DNA of 64,000 nt from a bacterium (GCA_028819345.1 JAPPLW010000099.1:120299-184298), one strand, 5' to 3'. Shown: positions 17,769-27,375, numbered from the stretch's first letter. The notes: generated by a model not told the origin, from the letters alone. Translations and numbers: made by a program.

Positions 17769-18620
17769 TCAGCCGGCCGCTTTTCTCATGGTGGGTACGG
17801 CCAGACGAATGCCCCCCACTCCCAGGTCCCGGCGACGCACAGACAGTAAGCCAATCACGAGGAACACCACCGCCAGGCCTCCCAGGACAAGGGCGTGCTC
17901 GGCGTCCAAGCCATGACGAAGCGGGTTGGAGGCGTCGTAGTAGTAGAAGGGTGAGATGGGTTGCATGGCATCCAGCAACTCCACAAACCCGCCCAGGGAA
18001 TTGAGCAGATAGGTGCCGGCCGCCACAAAGGTGACGACTCCGACCGTCAGACCCCTGAGACCTGTACCGGTGCCGACGGCCAGCGCCAGCGATCCGAAGA
18101 ACACCCCCAGCAACACCGCCATCAGGACTGCGGCCGCGATATTTCCTACCGGGATCTCGACCCCGAATAGAACGCTGTCCACAGCCAGAGAGGCGAACAC
18201 GGCCAGACCCAGCACCAACTCGGCCAGCACCAGGGCCAGCCACTTCTGCCAGACCAGGCCGAATCTCGTGAGTGAAGTGGCCATAACCAGGTCGATGGTG
18301 CCGTCCTCCTCCTCCCCGGCCACCGCTCGGGCCCCCTGGACGGTTCCGTAAATCGCAAACACCAGGGGGACGACCCACCCGAAGGCCTCCGCCTGCATGA
18401 ACCCGATGGGGTCAAACAGGTTCTCCTCGCTACCGACCCCCATGATCGCCAGAAACTCGTCCGGGTAGGTCTCAAGCAGCGCTTCGAACTGCCCCTGGTT
18501 ATCCCTCACGATGGGATAGAAAGCGCCGATGCCCAGCAAGTACCCGAATATCCCCACCACCCACCAAAAAAGCGACCGGCGGCGGTCCCGCAGAGTCTTC
18601 AGCGCCACGTTGTTCAACAT
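17769..18620 (-). CDS. ABC-2 type transporter permease
   Basis: 283 residues with about six membrane spans. Between the first and second spans is a large extracytoplasmic loop (about 38-75). EEDGTIDLVMATSLTR is the cytoplasmic coupling segment typical of ABC-2 permeases. It starts three bases after the ATPase gene and must form the complex with it. The shape fits exporters of drugs, lipids or antibiotics; the substrate is unknown. Confidence 0.82.
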   Translation of the reverse strand: MLNNVALKTLRDRRRSLFWWVVGIFGYLLGIGAFYPIVRDNQGQFEALLETYPDEFLAIMGVGSEENLFDPIGFMQAEAFGWVVPLVFAIYGTVQGARAVAGEEEDGTIDLVMATSLTRFGLVWQKWLALVLAELVLGLAVFASLAVDSVLFGVEIPVGNIAAAVLMAVLLGVFFGSLALAVGTGTGLRGLTVGVVTFVAAGTYLLNSLGGFVELLDAMQPISPFYYYDASNPLRHGLDAEHALVLGGLAVVFLVIGLLSVRRRDLGVGGIRLAVPTMRKAAG

Positions 18621-18623
18621 TCC

Positions 18624-19511
18624 TCAGTCCTCCTCTCCTCGGTAGTAGTCCAAAAACAGGGCCTCCAGGTCCGCGCCGTGACTGACCAGATCGCGGACCC
18701 GGTGTTTGGCGACCGCCTTCAGCAATTCATCGATGGCGCCGATCACCTGGCAGTGCAGGACGTTGCCGTGCACGTCGGCCATCCGGACGCCGTCCAACCG
18801 CTCGAACTCGGCGATGTGTGGAACGTCTTCAAAGACGACCTCGAAGGTCCGGACGGCCTTCTGGCGAAGAGCCTCGAGTTCTTCCACTTCCACCAGACGG
18901 CCTTCCCGGATGATGCCCACCCTGTCGGCCACCCTCTCCACCTCCGACAGGACGTGGGACGAGAAAAAGACCGTCACCCCGTCGGCCTTGAGTTCATCCA
19001 GGAGCCGGTACACCTCCTGCTGCACCAATGGATCGAGCCCGGACGTCGGCTCATCAAGGACCACCAATTCCGGACTGTGCATGAGCGCCTGCACCAATCC
19101 GAGTTTCTGGCGGTTTCCCTTGGACAGGTCACCGATCCGGCGCGACAGATCGAGATCGAGCCTCTCCGAGAGCTTTCCCGCGAGGGCGTCTCCTCCCTTC
19201 CCCCGCAGATTCCCGATGTAGGTGAGGAAGTCGCGGGCAGACATCCGGGAATAGAACTCGACCTCTCCCGGCAAGTACCCGACCTTGCGCCTTATGGCGG
19301 GATCGCGAGGCGAGCCCCCCAACACCTCCACTGTTCCCTTTTGCGGCCGAATCAGATCCACCAGCATGCGGATGGTGGTGGTCTTGCCCGCTCCGTTGGG
19401 ACCCAGATATCCGAAGACCTCCCCGGGCCGGACCTCAAGATCGAGGTCCAAGACTCCCCGGGCCTTTCCGTAGCTCTTGGTCACCCCCGCCAATCGGACG
19501 GGTCCCGTCAG
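18624..19511 (-). CDS. ABC transporter ATP-binding protein (ABC-2 exporter)
   Basis: Walker A GPNGAGKTTT, signature LSKGNRQKLGL and Walker B LVVLDEPTSGLDP are all present, with a DrrA-like C-terminal regulatory region. The start is odd. The first canonical in-frame codon, TTG 19493, cuts into the first beta strand and has no ribosome-binding site. A CTG at 19511 gives six more residues (LTGPVRLAGVTKSYG) and has GGAGG exactly six bases upstream. I annotate the CTG. A stop two codons further upstream rules out a longer protein. Energises the permease encoded immediately after it. Confidence 0.85.
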   Translation of the reverse strand: MTGPVRLAGVTKSYGKARGVLDLDLEVRPGEVFGYLGPNGAGKTTTIRMLVDLIRPQKGTVEVLGGSPRDPAIRRKVGYLPGEVEFYSRMSARDFLTYIGNLRGKGGDALAGKLSERLDLDLSRRIGDLSKGNRQKLGLVQALMHSPELVVLDEPTSGLDPLVQQEVYRLLDELKADGVTVFFSSHVLSEVERVADRVGIIREGRLVEVEELEALRQKAVRTFEVVFEDVPHIAEFERLDGVRMADVHGNVLHCQVIGAIDELLKAVAKHRVRDLVSHGADLEALFLDYYRGEED

Positions 19512-19530
19512 TTTTCACCTCCAACTTGGC

Positions 19531-19541
19531 CTAACAGTTAG
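19531..19541. promoter_or_regulatory. Palindrome upstream of the ABC exporter
   Basis: CTAACAGTTAG, a five-base inverted repeat about a central A. It lies between a TAGAAT box (19547-19542, minus strand) and the GGAGG site, where an operator over the transcription start would be. No regulator gene adjoins it. Confidence 0.3.
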
Positions 19542-19571
19542 ATTCTATTTGGTCCTCCCCCGTTACTTCCG

Positions 19572-20480
19572 TCAGGGACCGGCTCTCATCTCCTCCAGTT
19601 CCTCCAACGTCTTGGGCCAGTCCTTCTTGAGCAACCGCGACAGGGACCGGTCGGCCAGGAGCTTTCCCCCTGTCTGGCAGGTTGCGCAATAGTTGGTCTC
19701 GTTGCTGGAGTACACGATCCTCTGTACGGGCGCGCCGCAGCGGGGACAGGGTGAACCGTATTTCCCGTGCACCGCCATCTCCGGCCGGAAGGCCGTGATC
19801 CTGGTGGGCCATCGGTCCCCGGTCTCGGCGGCCAGTCGGTCGATCCAGGAGGAGAGGACCCCGACGACCGCCTGGTGCAGGCGCTCGGATTCCTCGTCGG
19901 TGAGCCGGGACGTCATCTTGACGGGCGACAGCCGGGCCTCCCACAGTATCTCGTCCGAGTAGGCGTGGCCGATGCCCGACAGGATGGCGGGGCTGGTCAG
20001 GGCTCGCTTCAGCGTGTGGTTTCTCCGGCGAATCGCCTCGGAGAACTGGCGGGAGGAGATCTCGAGCGGTTCCAGGCCTCCGCGGTCCTGGGCCGCCAGG
20101 TCCTCTTCTCCCGACACCACCCATATCCCGGCCCGCCGTTTCGATCCCTGCTCGGTGAGCACCAGGGTCGACCCGGGAAAGTCCCAGGCCGCCAGGCCCA
20201 CTTTGGCAGGTGGATTGACACCCGGCCGGTCATGCCAGCGAAACCGCCCGGCCACCATCAGATGGATCACCAGGAACAACTGGTCCCCGTCGAGTTCCCA
20301 CACAATGCGCTTTCCGATCCGTCGCAGTCCCACCACGGTCCTGCCTACCACCTCGGTGTGAGGAGGCTGGTAGGTGCGCAGCACCGACATGGACCGGACG
20401 TGGAATCCCTCCACCCTATGTCCCACGATGCGCCGATCCAAGGCCTTCAGGTAAAGGGCGACGTCAGGAAGTTCGGGCAT
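19572..20480 (-). CDS. Formamidopyrimidine-DNA glycosylase / endonuclease VIII family
   Basis: Base-excision DNA repair enzyme. The mature N-terminus PELPDV gives the catalytic proline and glutamate. VIHLMVAGRFRW holds the void-filling Met region. The C-terminal zinc finger is CPRCG...YCATCQTGG (about 246-272). 302 residues, slightly longer than standard Fpg, with a helical tail after the finger. Fpg and Nei-type substrate ranges cannot be separated by eye; there are several such paralogues in actinobacteria. Divergent from the thioredoxin-like gene at 20550. Confidence 0.87.
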   Translation of the reverse strand: MPELPDVALYLKALDRRIVGHRVEGFHVRSMSVLRTYQPPHTEVVGRTVVGLRRIGKRIVWELDGDQLFLVIHLMVAGRFRWHDRPGVNPPAKVGLAAWDFPGSTLVLTEQGSKRRAGIWVVSGEEDLAAQDRGGLEPLEISSRQFSEAIRRRNHTLKRALTSPAILSGIGHAYSDEILWEARLSPVKMTSRLTDEESERLHQAVVGVLSSWIDRLAAETGDRWPTRITAFRPEMAVHGKYGSPCPRCGAPVQRIVYSSNETNYCATCQTGGKLLADRSLSRLLKKDWPKTLEELEEMRAGP

Positions 20481-20549
20481 GTTCAGGGACGCTAGCGGGA
20501 TGGCTACAATTGGAGCTTCCTGAGGATTTGATAAGAGAGGAGGAGCATC

Positions 20550-21128
20550 GTGGTCAACACTCTGTCAACCATGCTTCCATTGGGGACTCCCGCGCCGGGT
20601 TTCTCACTAACCGACACGGTGAGCGGGGAAACCGTTTCACTCGATGACTGCGACGGGAAGGTGCTGGTGGTCATGTTCATCTGCAACCACTGTCCCTTCG
20701 TGGTCCACATCATGGACGGCCTGGTGAGCTTCGGGTCCGACTACCAGGACACCAACGTCTCCGTGGTGGCCATCAGCTCCAACGACGTCGAGAACTATCC
20801 CGGCGACGCTCCCGATAAGCTCGCCGCCATGGCCCGTGAGCAGGGTTATGCCTTCCCCTACCTCTTCGACGAGACCCAGGAAGTGGCAAAGTCCTACACC
20901 GCCGCCTGCACGCCGGATTTCTACGTGTTCGGCCCGGACCGGACACTGGTCTACCGGGGTCAATTCGACGACTCCCGGCCCTCGAACTCCATTCCGGTGA
21001 CCGGAGAAGACCTGCGGGCCGCCGTGGAGGCCGTACGGGCCGACCAGGAGGTGGGGGCGGACCAGAAGCCCTCCATCGGATGCAATATCAAGTGGATTCC
21101 CGGCCAGGAGCCTGACTACTTCGGCTGA
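20550..21128 (+). CDS. Thioredoxin-like / AhpC-TSA-type redox protein (CNHCPFV)
   Basis: 192 residues, GTG start with AGAGGAGG six bases before it. The redoxin fold carries MFICNHCPFV (C45, C48), the motif of a widespread but poorly studied thioredoxin family, and KSYTAACTPDFYVFG with the cis-Pro. Without a signal peptide it is cytosolic. A TACAAT box lies at 20505-20510. Peroxidase or thiol-reductase activity is inferred only from the fold. Confidence 0.8.
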   Translation: MVNTLSTMLPLGTPAPGFSLTDTVSGETVSLDDCDGKVLVVMFICNHCPFVVHIMDGLVSFGSDYQDTNVSVVAISSNDVENYPGDAPDKLAAMAREQGYAFPYLFDETQEVAKSYTAACTPDFYVFGPDRTLVYRGQFDDSRPSNSIPVTGEDLRAAVEAVRADQEVGADQKPSIGCNIKWIPGQEPDYFG

Positions 21129-21182
21129 CCGCCTGCGCTAAACCCTCTCTCAGAGTCCCCTTCGCGGGGTAGGCTCGGGCTT

Positions 21183-22355
21183 GTGACGAGGATCCGTCCC
21201 AGGCGCAGGTGGAAGGTTCTCTTAGCCGCACTGACCACTCTGGCGCTGGCGGCCGCCTGCGGGGGAGACACTGACGATCAACCCGAACCGGTCACGGCGG
21301 AGACGACTGCCCCGCCCACCACGGCCGTCCCACAGAACACGCGCGCTCCCGAAACCACCACCACCAGCGCCTCGCAGACGACCACGGTACCCGAAAGCAC
21401 GACCACCACCGAAGCCCCCGTGTTCGAGCCGGTTCGCCTCTCCTACAACTACCCATCCGACGGCGAACTCGAATACTCAATCTCCATCGAGCAACAAGCC
21501 GAGGTTGAACTGGAGGGGGGACCGTCCGAGGGAATGCCTCCCGGCCCCATCGAGATGAACACCATCCTGGCCGGCGCCATCAGCTACACGATCAGCCCCG
21601 GCCCCGATGAGGACACTGTCAGCATTCGGATCGTCTCCGACATCCAAATGGTTGAGAACGAGGCCACCATGGGCGGCTTCTCCATACCCGCATCCGAACT
21701 GGGTGAAGCTCCCGGCTTCGAGACGCCGATCGACATAACCGTCATCACGGACTCACAGGGCAACGTCCTTGAAGTCTCCAGTGAAGGTTTCGATGATCTC
21801 TTTGGCGGCATGAATCTCCAATCCGCCAGTTCGGTGGGTAATCAGCATTTGAGCCGACCGTTCGGTCCTGCTTTCCCCGATACTCCGCTGGGCGTCGGGG
21901 ACTCGTGGACGGACCAGATCGAGCAAGAGGGTCCGTTCGGCTCGATTGTCACCGATGCCGACCATCTCGTTGTGGCTGTGGAGGGCACCGAAGAGCGCCC
22001 GATCCTGGTGGTGCAGAGCGAATACCGGACCGACGCGTTCGAGTGGGACATGAGCGAGATGATGTTGGGGATGTTCGGTGCCTTCGCAGAGGAGGATTCC
22101 TCTGAAGAAGGTCAGGAAGGTGCGGGCTTATTCGGAGACATCCAACTACTGGTGAGCGCCACTCCGGGCGTCGTGCATTCCACTGTGCGTTTCGACCTCG
22201 GACTCGGCCTGGTCATCGAAGGCGAACAGCAAGCCCAGGGTAAGGTGGCCACCTCCATGACCATGCCCGGCGACGCCGGTGAACCATTCACGATCATCAC
22301 CGCGGTCAAGTACGACCAGCAGACCTTCTTCCAGTTGATCAGTCCGGCGGCCTGA
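21183..22355 (+). CDS. Thr-rich lipoprotein, DUF6263-like
   Basis: 390 residues. The N-terminus is basic, followed by a hydrophobic stretch and the lipobox LAAAC with the lipidated Cys at 26. A Thr/Pro/Glu linker (about 37-80) leads to a beta-rich domain: YNYPSDGELEYSISIEQQAEVEL, ITDSQGNVLEVS, LGVGDSWTDQIEQEG, GLGLVIEGEQQAQG. The arrangement resembles secreted DUF6263-type proteins, but I cannot confirm membership. Role unknown; cell-surface location is secure. Confidence 0.65.
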   Translation: MTRIRPRRRWKVLLAALTTLALAAACGGDTDDQPEPVTAETTAPPTTAVPQNTRAPETTTTSASQTTTVPESTTTTEAPVFEPVRLSYNYPSDGELEYSISIEQQAEVELEGGPSEGMPPGPIEMNTILAGAISYTISPGPDEDTVSIRIVSDIQMVENEATMGGFSIPASELGEAPGFETPIDITVITDSQGNVLEVSSEGFDDLFGGMNLQSASSVGNQHLSRPFGPAFPDTPLGVGDSWTDQIEQEGPFGSIVTDADHLVVAVEGTEERPILVVQSEYRTDAFEWDMSEMMLGMFGAFAEEDSSEEGQEGAGLFGDIQLLVSATPGVVHSTVRFDLGLGLVIEGEQQAQGKVATSMTMPGDAGEPFTIITAVKYDQQTFFQLISPAA

Positions 22356-22433
22356 CCTCTTCCGCTTAGGCCGCACTCCCGCCGCCAGTAGATTGCGCTG
22401 CAGTAACCACCAGACGGGGTAGTTCAGACGAAT

Positions 22434-22793
22434 ATGCGGACCGAAGAGTTCGAGGCAGTGATAGACCGGGTCCTCTCGGAACTTCCCCCCTGGGTCGCCT
22501 CTCTCATGGACAACGTGCTGATCGTGGCCATGGACTCGCCGCCTCCCGAGGACCACAGGGAGGGCGCCCGGGAAGAACTGTTGGGAGAATACGTCGGCGT
22601 CTCCCTCCCGGATCGGGCCGCCGACTACTGGGGAGTCCTCCCCGACGAGATCCGCCTGTACCGCCTGGCCCACCTGGATCTGGGCCTCTCCCGCCCCGAG
22701 ACCGAAGAGGAGATCCGTCGCACCCTGTTGCACGAACTCGGTCACTACCTGGGCTTCTCCGAACGCCGCCTACACCAACTGGGCTGGGACTAG
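22434..22793 (+). CDS. Minigluzincin-like metallopeptidase (PF06262 type)
   Basis: 119 residues ending in LLHELGHYLGFSERRLHQLGW, a HExxH zinc site (His100, Glu101, His104). The compact size and N-terminal EEFEAVIDRVLSELPP match a family of one-domain zincins common in actinobacteria. Predicted cytosolic because no signal is seen. Substrate not known. It is convergent with the beta-propeller lipoprotein gene. Confidence 0.8.
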   Translation: MRTEEFEAVIDRVLSELPPWVASLMDNVLIVAMDSPPPEDHREGAREELLGEYVGVSLPDRAADYWGVLPDEIRLYRLAHLDLGLSRPETEEEIRRTLLHELGHYLGFSERRLHQLGWD

Positions 22794-22925
22794 CCCGAAC
22801 CGGGGGACCCGGATCAGTAATGAGTCCCAGTCCCGGCCCCCGACAAACGGCGTGTTGCAGATAGCATTGAGGGACGTGCAGGTCCCGGCTAATAGCAGAT
22901 CGAGCGACCCGGGCCGACGGGCAAA

Positions 22926-24215
22926 TCAGGAACCCGGCGCCCGGTCCCGTGGCGCCGGTGACCAACTGGCGAAGACGCCGTTGCCGACCGTAATCGGATC
23001 GGGCTCGTCGAGACGCTGGATGAAGATCTGGTCCTCGCCGTTGCGGTAAGATGTCCCCGGGTAGGTGAACGCATCTCCGGTGGGAGACCAGAGGGTGAGG
23101 CTACGGGAGTACTGATCCCAAAACGGCAGGTACTGGACGACCCAGACGCGAGACGGTAGGAATGCGGGGAATGCCAGGGTGTCTCTCCCGTCCCATACCC
23201 TCGGCTTCAGAGCCCGGGCCTCGCGATCCACCGCCATGAACAAGAGCCTGTCGCCCGCCGGGCTCCATTCGAAGGCGGCAACCTCGCCCTCGGAGACCAC
23301 CGTTTCGAACCCACCGGCCAGATCCAACACCCGCAGGGGGCCGGAGAAGTCATAGACCGCTACCCATTTCCCGGTCGGGTCCGGCTCGAAAATGGCCGCT
23401 CCCTCCAACTCCGCCAGCGTGAGAACGGAACCGGCCTCAAGATCGCTCAAGATCAGCCGTTGCGGAGAGGAGTTGTCGTCCTGAGCGTCGGCCGTCATCC
23501 CCAGACTCACCTGGACGGAACCCGGCGAATCCGGCGTGACAATCAGAATGCGGTCCCCCGAGAGCCAAGCCGGGGCCTGGAACCTTCCCACCCTGATGGG
23601 AATGTCCTCCGATGACCATGCCTCGCCGGTAAGCGTCAGCAATGACATTGCTTCGCCTACATGGGTGACGATCGCCCGGGAATCGGGCCGCCAGTCGAAA
23701 TAGAACGGCTGGCCCGTGGCGACGATCTCCACCGATTCCCTCCGGTAGTCCAGCACGCCCATTTCCAATGGCGAAAAGGCGTTTTGGCCCAGGAACGCCA
23801 GCAAGGTGGCATCCGGACTCCAGTAGTAATAGAAAGGCGCCACCGGCGCCGGGTGTCTGGTTATCTCCCCGGTGTCCACATCGCCCAGCGCGACACTGAA
23901 GCCACCTTCATCACCGAGTTCCGTCCACGCCACGAGGCGACGACCGTCGACGGAGACCGGCGCCCAAGTGGGCTGCAGGCCGGGGTGTCCGGGGCCCACC
24001 GGGCCCCGTAGTTCCCGCACCAGGGTCCCGTCGGGTTTGATCACCGTCACCTTCCCGTCCGAGCCGGTGACCAGCAAGAGGTCGAGGACCTCCGGGCCCG
24101 CCGCAGGCGGTGTCTCCTCCTCCGGCTGGGGGATGATCTCTCCGGGGTCTTCTGTCTGCCCGCAGGCGACCAGCGCCATCACCACCCAGAAGCCCGCAGC
24201 CAACTTCCGGATCAA
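22926..24215 (-). CDS. Beta-propeller (TolB/WD40-like) lipoprotein
   Basis: 429 residues from TTG 24215, which gives a proper signal: MIRKLAAGFWVVMALVAC with the lipid Cys at the end of the hydrophobic stretch. Earlier in-frame codons include no ATG or GTG near the signal, and a reading to 24476 adds Arg/Gly-rich shadow sequence. After a Glu/Pro spacer come repeated propeller blades (YYYWSPDATLLAF, FYFDWRPDSRAIV, AAFEWSPAGDRLLFM, GVFASWSPA). A surface-bound scaffold or sensor; no catalytic site seen. Confidence 0.7.
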   Translation of the reverse strand: MIRKLAAGFWVVMALVACGQTEDPGEIIPQPEEETPPAAGPEVLDLLLVTGSDGKVTVIKPDGTLVRELRGPVGPGHPGLQPTWAPVSVDGRRLVAWTELGDEGGFSVALGDVDTGEITRHPAPVAPFYYYWSPDATLLAFLGQNAFSPLEMGVLDYRRESVEIVATGQPFYFDWRPDSRAIVTHVGEAMSLLTLTGEAWSSEDIPIRVGRFQAPAWLSGDRILIVTPDSPGSVQVSLGMTADAQDDNSSPQRLILSDLEAGSVLTLAELEGAAIFEPDPTGKWVAVYDFSGPLRVLDLAGGFETVVSEGEVAAFEWSPAGDRLLFMAVDREARALKPRVWDGRDTLAFPAFLPSRVWVVQYLPFWDQYSRSLTLWSPTGDAFTYPGTSYRNGEDQIFIQRLDEPDPITVGNGVFASWSPAPRDRAPGS

Positions 24216-24343
24216 CCCGATCCCGACCCTACTGCAGGGCGCGGCAGGGCTCCTTTGCCGACCCCGGCACAGCAAAACCGCTTTACGACCACCGCGCACA
24301 GGGCTGGCAGATAAACGCCACGACGATTGGTGGCGGGAGCTAC

Positions 24344-26044
24344 CTATCGAATCTCGCCGACCGAGACAACCGATGCCTCGGATACTCCCGCCTCCCCCAG
24401 CGACCGGGCCAGGCCTTGCCGGTAGTACTTGGATCCGACGTCCCGGACATGGCTCTCCAAGGTATCGCTCCTCCATATCCGGAACACACGAGAGGCGACA
24501 CGACTGCGTTGGGAGACGTCCTCAGCGGATCCCACCATATCGATGGCTTCGGTCACGTCGGCCACCAAGAGATGGGCGAACCCTCTCTCCGCTTCCGCTT
24601 CGAACGCAGGCTTGGAAATGTCCCGCCCGACCATCCGTTCAGCCGCGCTGTGACCTGCCTGCCAGCTTTGTTCGGTCAACATCTGCAGATGGGGTCGAAG
24701 GCGGCCGTCCACCTCCTCGGCGTTCCAGAGCAGGTCTCCGACACGTATGCCCTCCAGCACCCGATTCTGCTCCTCTGCCAAGAGCCTCTTGAACAGACGG
24801 AGAAACTGGTTGGCAACCGGCAGCAACATCTCTTCTCTCAGCGTCTCCGCGTCCGCTTCGCCCACCCGGGAACTTTCCTGCCGGGGTTCTGTCGAGGGAG
24901 GCGCGGCGTCCGCGGAGCCGTTGGGGCCGGCCGACGGCGTCGATGAGGATCGGGAAGCGGCGGGGGCGGCCCTCCGCAGGGAGGCAAACAGGTCCTCCAA
25001 TCCTCCGAGAGCGTCCTGAGGGTGGGCAGTCTCGTCCGCGGAGGTAGCTTTGCCCTGCTCCCCGGCCGGTGTCGGGCCGGCGCCCGCCACCCCGTCCTCG
25101 GGCAGAGCACCAGGGTCCGGAGCCGTCGCCGATGTGTCGCCCTCAGGGTCGGAGGTCGCCTCCTGCTGCCGCGGGAGATCGGCGGTGGAGGTCTCCTCCG
25201 GTTCATCCTGGGGGATCACCCTGACCAATCCCGACATCTCATGTTGAGGAGTCACGTGGGCGACCTCCTCAACCTCGGGAGCAGGCCGGTAGATCAAGGC
25301 GCCGGTCTGGTCCACCAGTTTCACTCCGATGGGCGCCGCCCCGGAACGGATGCCTCCTATCTCCTCCAGCAACTGGTCGCGATGGCGCTCTAGGGCCAAG
25401 ACCCTCTCCTGGATGGCGGAGACTCGCTGCTGGGCGGAGTCGATCATCTGGTCGCAAAGCGTTCGCGTCCGCTCCTCCACCTCCAACGATTCCACATTGG
25501 CGTCGCTCCGGATCGACTCGGCCCTCCGGCGGGCGTCCTCTCTGATGCGGTGAGACTCGTTCTCCGCCTCTGCAATTATCTCCTGTGAATGCTTCTCGAT
25601 GTTGTGATAGGTCTCGACTTCCACTTCCTGCAGTTGGGCGATCATCTCGGTGGCCACCTCCCAGGCTGAGGCCCGCAGTTCCTCCGCGGCGGCCTGCGCC
25701 TCGACGATCCTCTTCTCCACCTCGGTGGTGGCCTCCCCCCGCCAGCGAGCCGCATCCTCCTCGGCTTGTCTTCTAATCCTGGCGGCCGTGTCCTGGACCG
25801 ATCTCAGGAGGTCTCCTATCTCACTTCCCAACTCGCGGTACCGGTCTAGCTGGGCGCCGGAGGCCGGCGAATCCGGGTATCGGGAGAGTTGCTCGGCGCT
25901 CGCCAATTTGGACTGGAGAAGTTCCTGCAGGTACTGGTCAACCGCTTTGCGGTGATAACCGAAGAAGGCGGGGGGAAAGTCAGGGGAGTTGAGTTCGGCT
26001 TCCCCCGCCTCTCTGCCGGATAAGTGGGCCATGGTGGATGACAT
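24344..26044 (-). CDS. DivIVA-like long coiled-coil protein
   Basis: 566 residues from ATG 26044 (an ATG at 26032 is also possible). A short N-terminal segment, FPPAFFGYHRKAVDQYLQELL, resembles the DivIVA membrane-targeting domain. A coiled coil of about 190 residues follows (QDTAARIRRQAEEDAARWRGEA and so on), then a Pro/Ser/Ala/Glu-rich disordered stretch (about 265-400) and a helical C-terminal domain. Probably organises the cell pole, septum or envelope growth. It is divergent from sufC1, with start codons 74 bases apart. Confidence 0.65.
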   Translation of the reverse strand: MSSTMAHLSGREAGEAELNSPDFPPAFFGYHRKAVDQYLQELLQSKLASAEQLSRYPDSPASGAQLDRYRELGSEIGDLLRSVQDTAARIRRQAEEDAARWRGEATTEVEKRIVEAQAAAEELRASAWEVATEMIAQLQEVEVETYHNIEKHSQEIIAEAENESHRIREDARRRAESIRSDANVESLEVEERTRTLCDQMIDSAQQRVSAIQERVLALERHRDQLLEEIGGIRSGAAPIGVKLVDQTGALIYRPAPEVEEVAHVTPQHEMSGLVRVIPQDEPEETSTADLPRQQEATSDPEGDTSATAPDPGALPEDGVAGAGPTPAGEQGKATSADETAHPQDALGGLEDLFASLRRAAPAASRSSSTPSAGPNGSADAAPPSTEPRQESSRVGEADAETLREEMLLPVANQFLRLFKRLLAEEQNRVLEGIRVGDLLWNAEEVDGRLRPHLQMLTEQSWQAGHSAAERMVGRDISKPAFEAEAERGFAHLLVADVTEAIDMVGSAEDVSQRSRVASRVFRIWRSDTLESHVRDVGSKYYRQGLARSLGEAGVSEASVVSVGEIR

Positions 26045-26117
26045 TACCGCCGAACCGCCGATTTTGAATATCAAACGGGTTTTTATCCTCTCCCCCTCCT
26101 CATTAGTGTCATGGCTC

Positions 26118-26867
26118 GTGACATCACCACCTCTCCTGCGCGTCGAGAACCTGCACGTCCAGGCTGCCGGAGCCAAGATACTGCACGGCGTCGACCTCAC
26201 CATCCACAACAACGAGATCCATGCGGTGATGGGACCGAACGGATCGGGAAAGACCACCCTGGCCTCGGTGTTGATGGGCCATCCCGGGTTGGAGATAACC
26301 GAGGGCGCCATCTACTTCGAAGGAGAGGACATTACCGGGGACCTTCCCGACAAGCGGGCCACCCGGGGGATCTTCATGGCCTTCCAGCATCCCACCGAGA
26401 TCCCCGGAGTGCCGGTGGTCCAGTTCCTGCGTCAGGCTCTCTCCAACCGCACCGGGATCGACTACTCGATCATCGAGTTGCGGCTCAAGGTGATGGACGC
26501 CATGGCGGAGTTGGGAATCCCCGGAAACTTCGCCGACCGGTACCTCAACGAGGGATTCTCGGGGGGCGAACGCAAGAGAAACGAGATCCTGCAGATGGCG
26601 ATCCTCGAGCCGAAGCTGGCCATCCTGGATGAGACGGACTCCGGACTCGACATCGACGCGCTACGCACCGTCTCCGACGGGGTCCAGCGGATGGTCGGCC
26701 CTGAGCGGGGGTTCTTGATCATCACCCACTTCCAGAGACTGCTGGACTACATCACCCCCCATTACGTGCACGTGCTGGTAGGGGGGAAGCTGGTGAAGAC
26801 CGGGGGCGCCGAACTCACCGCCAGGCTGGAGTCGGAAGGATACGAATCGTTCCGGCGGCCGAGCTAG
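26118..26867 (+). CDS. sufC: Fe-S assembly ATPase SufC (copy 1)
   Basis: 249 residues from GTG 26118. It has the ABC motifs in their SufC form: GPNGSGKTTLASVLMGHP, the AFQHPTEIPGV Q-loop, FSGGERKRNEILQMA and LAILDETDSGLDIDAL. SufC powers the SufBC2D scaffold. This copy stands next to sufU and away from sufB and sufD, while a second sufC lies with sufD at 29073. TAGTGT at 26104-26109 may be its -10 box. A longer reading to 25989 would overlap the DivIVA-like gene. Confidence 0.92.
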   Translation: MTSPPLLRVENLHVQAAGAKILHGVDLTIHNNEIHAVMGPNGSGKTTLASVLMGHPGLEITEGAIYFEGEDITGDLPDKRATRGIFMAFQHPTEIPGVPVVQFLRQALSNRTGIDYSIIELRLKVMDAMAELGIPGNFADRYLNEGFSGGERKRNEILQMAILEPKLAILDETDSGLDIDALRTVSDGVQRMVGPERGFLIITHFQRLLDYITPHYVHVLVGGKLVKTGGAELTARLESEGYESFRRPS

Positions 26868-26907
26868 TCCCGCGTCGCCGGCGACCGCCTCCTAACCTAA
26901 GCCACAG

Positions 26908-27375
26908 ATGTCTCTGCAAGAGTTGTACCGGCAGGTGATCCTGGATCACTATCGCAACCCTCGCCACCGAGCGCCCCTTCCCGATCCCGATGTCTCCTCG
27001 GAAGGCGCAAACCCCCTCTGCGGGGACGAGGTCAGGGTCGACCTTCGTCTGCGGGACGACCGGATCAGCGGGATCGCGGTGACCGGGAAGGGATGCTCCA
27101 TCAGCCAATCCAGCGCTTCCCTGATGAGCGAAGCCGTATCGGGCAACGCGGTATCGGAAGCCCTGGGCCTGTCGAGACGCTTCCAGGAGCTCATGCATGT
27201 CCCCGCCGACTCCAGCGAGAACGGCTTCTCCGATCTCGGCGACCTCCTGGCCCTGTCGGGAGTGAGACGCTACCCGGTCAGGATAAAGTGCGCCACCCTG
27301 TCGTGGGTCACGCTGGAACAGGCCCTGGGAGAGCCGAGCATGCCGGGGACCGGCGCCACCGAAGACCCCGGATAG
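26908..27375 (+). CDS. sufU: SufU-type Fe-S assembly / sulfur-transfer protein
   Basis: 155 residues with the three conserved cysteine sites: NPLCGDEV, GKGCSISQSSASLMS and RIKCATLSWVTLE. The 18-20 residue insertion between the second and third, against IscU, marks it as SufU. It accepts sulfur from the desulfurase SufS, bound to zinc. sufS itself is not in the window. Forty bases after sufC1, same strand. Confidence 0.93.
   Translation: MSLQELYRQVILDHYRNPRHRAPLPDPDVSSEGANPLCGDEVRVDLRLRDDRISGIAVTGKGCSISQSSASLMSEAVSGNAVSEALGLSRRFQELMHVPADSSENGFSDLGDLLALSGVRRYPVRIKCATLSWVTLEQALGEPSMPGTGATEDPG

Noticed and set aside
22794..22925. Possible hairpins between the convergent zincin and propeller genes
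   Set aside because: Only short, imperfect GC pairings; no convincing terminator or RNA gene.
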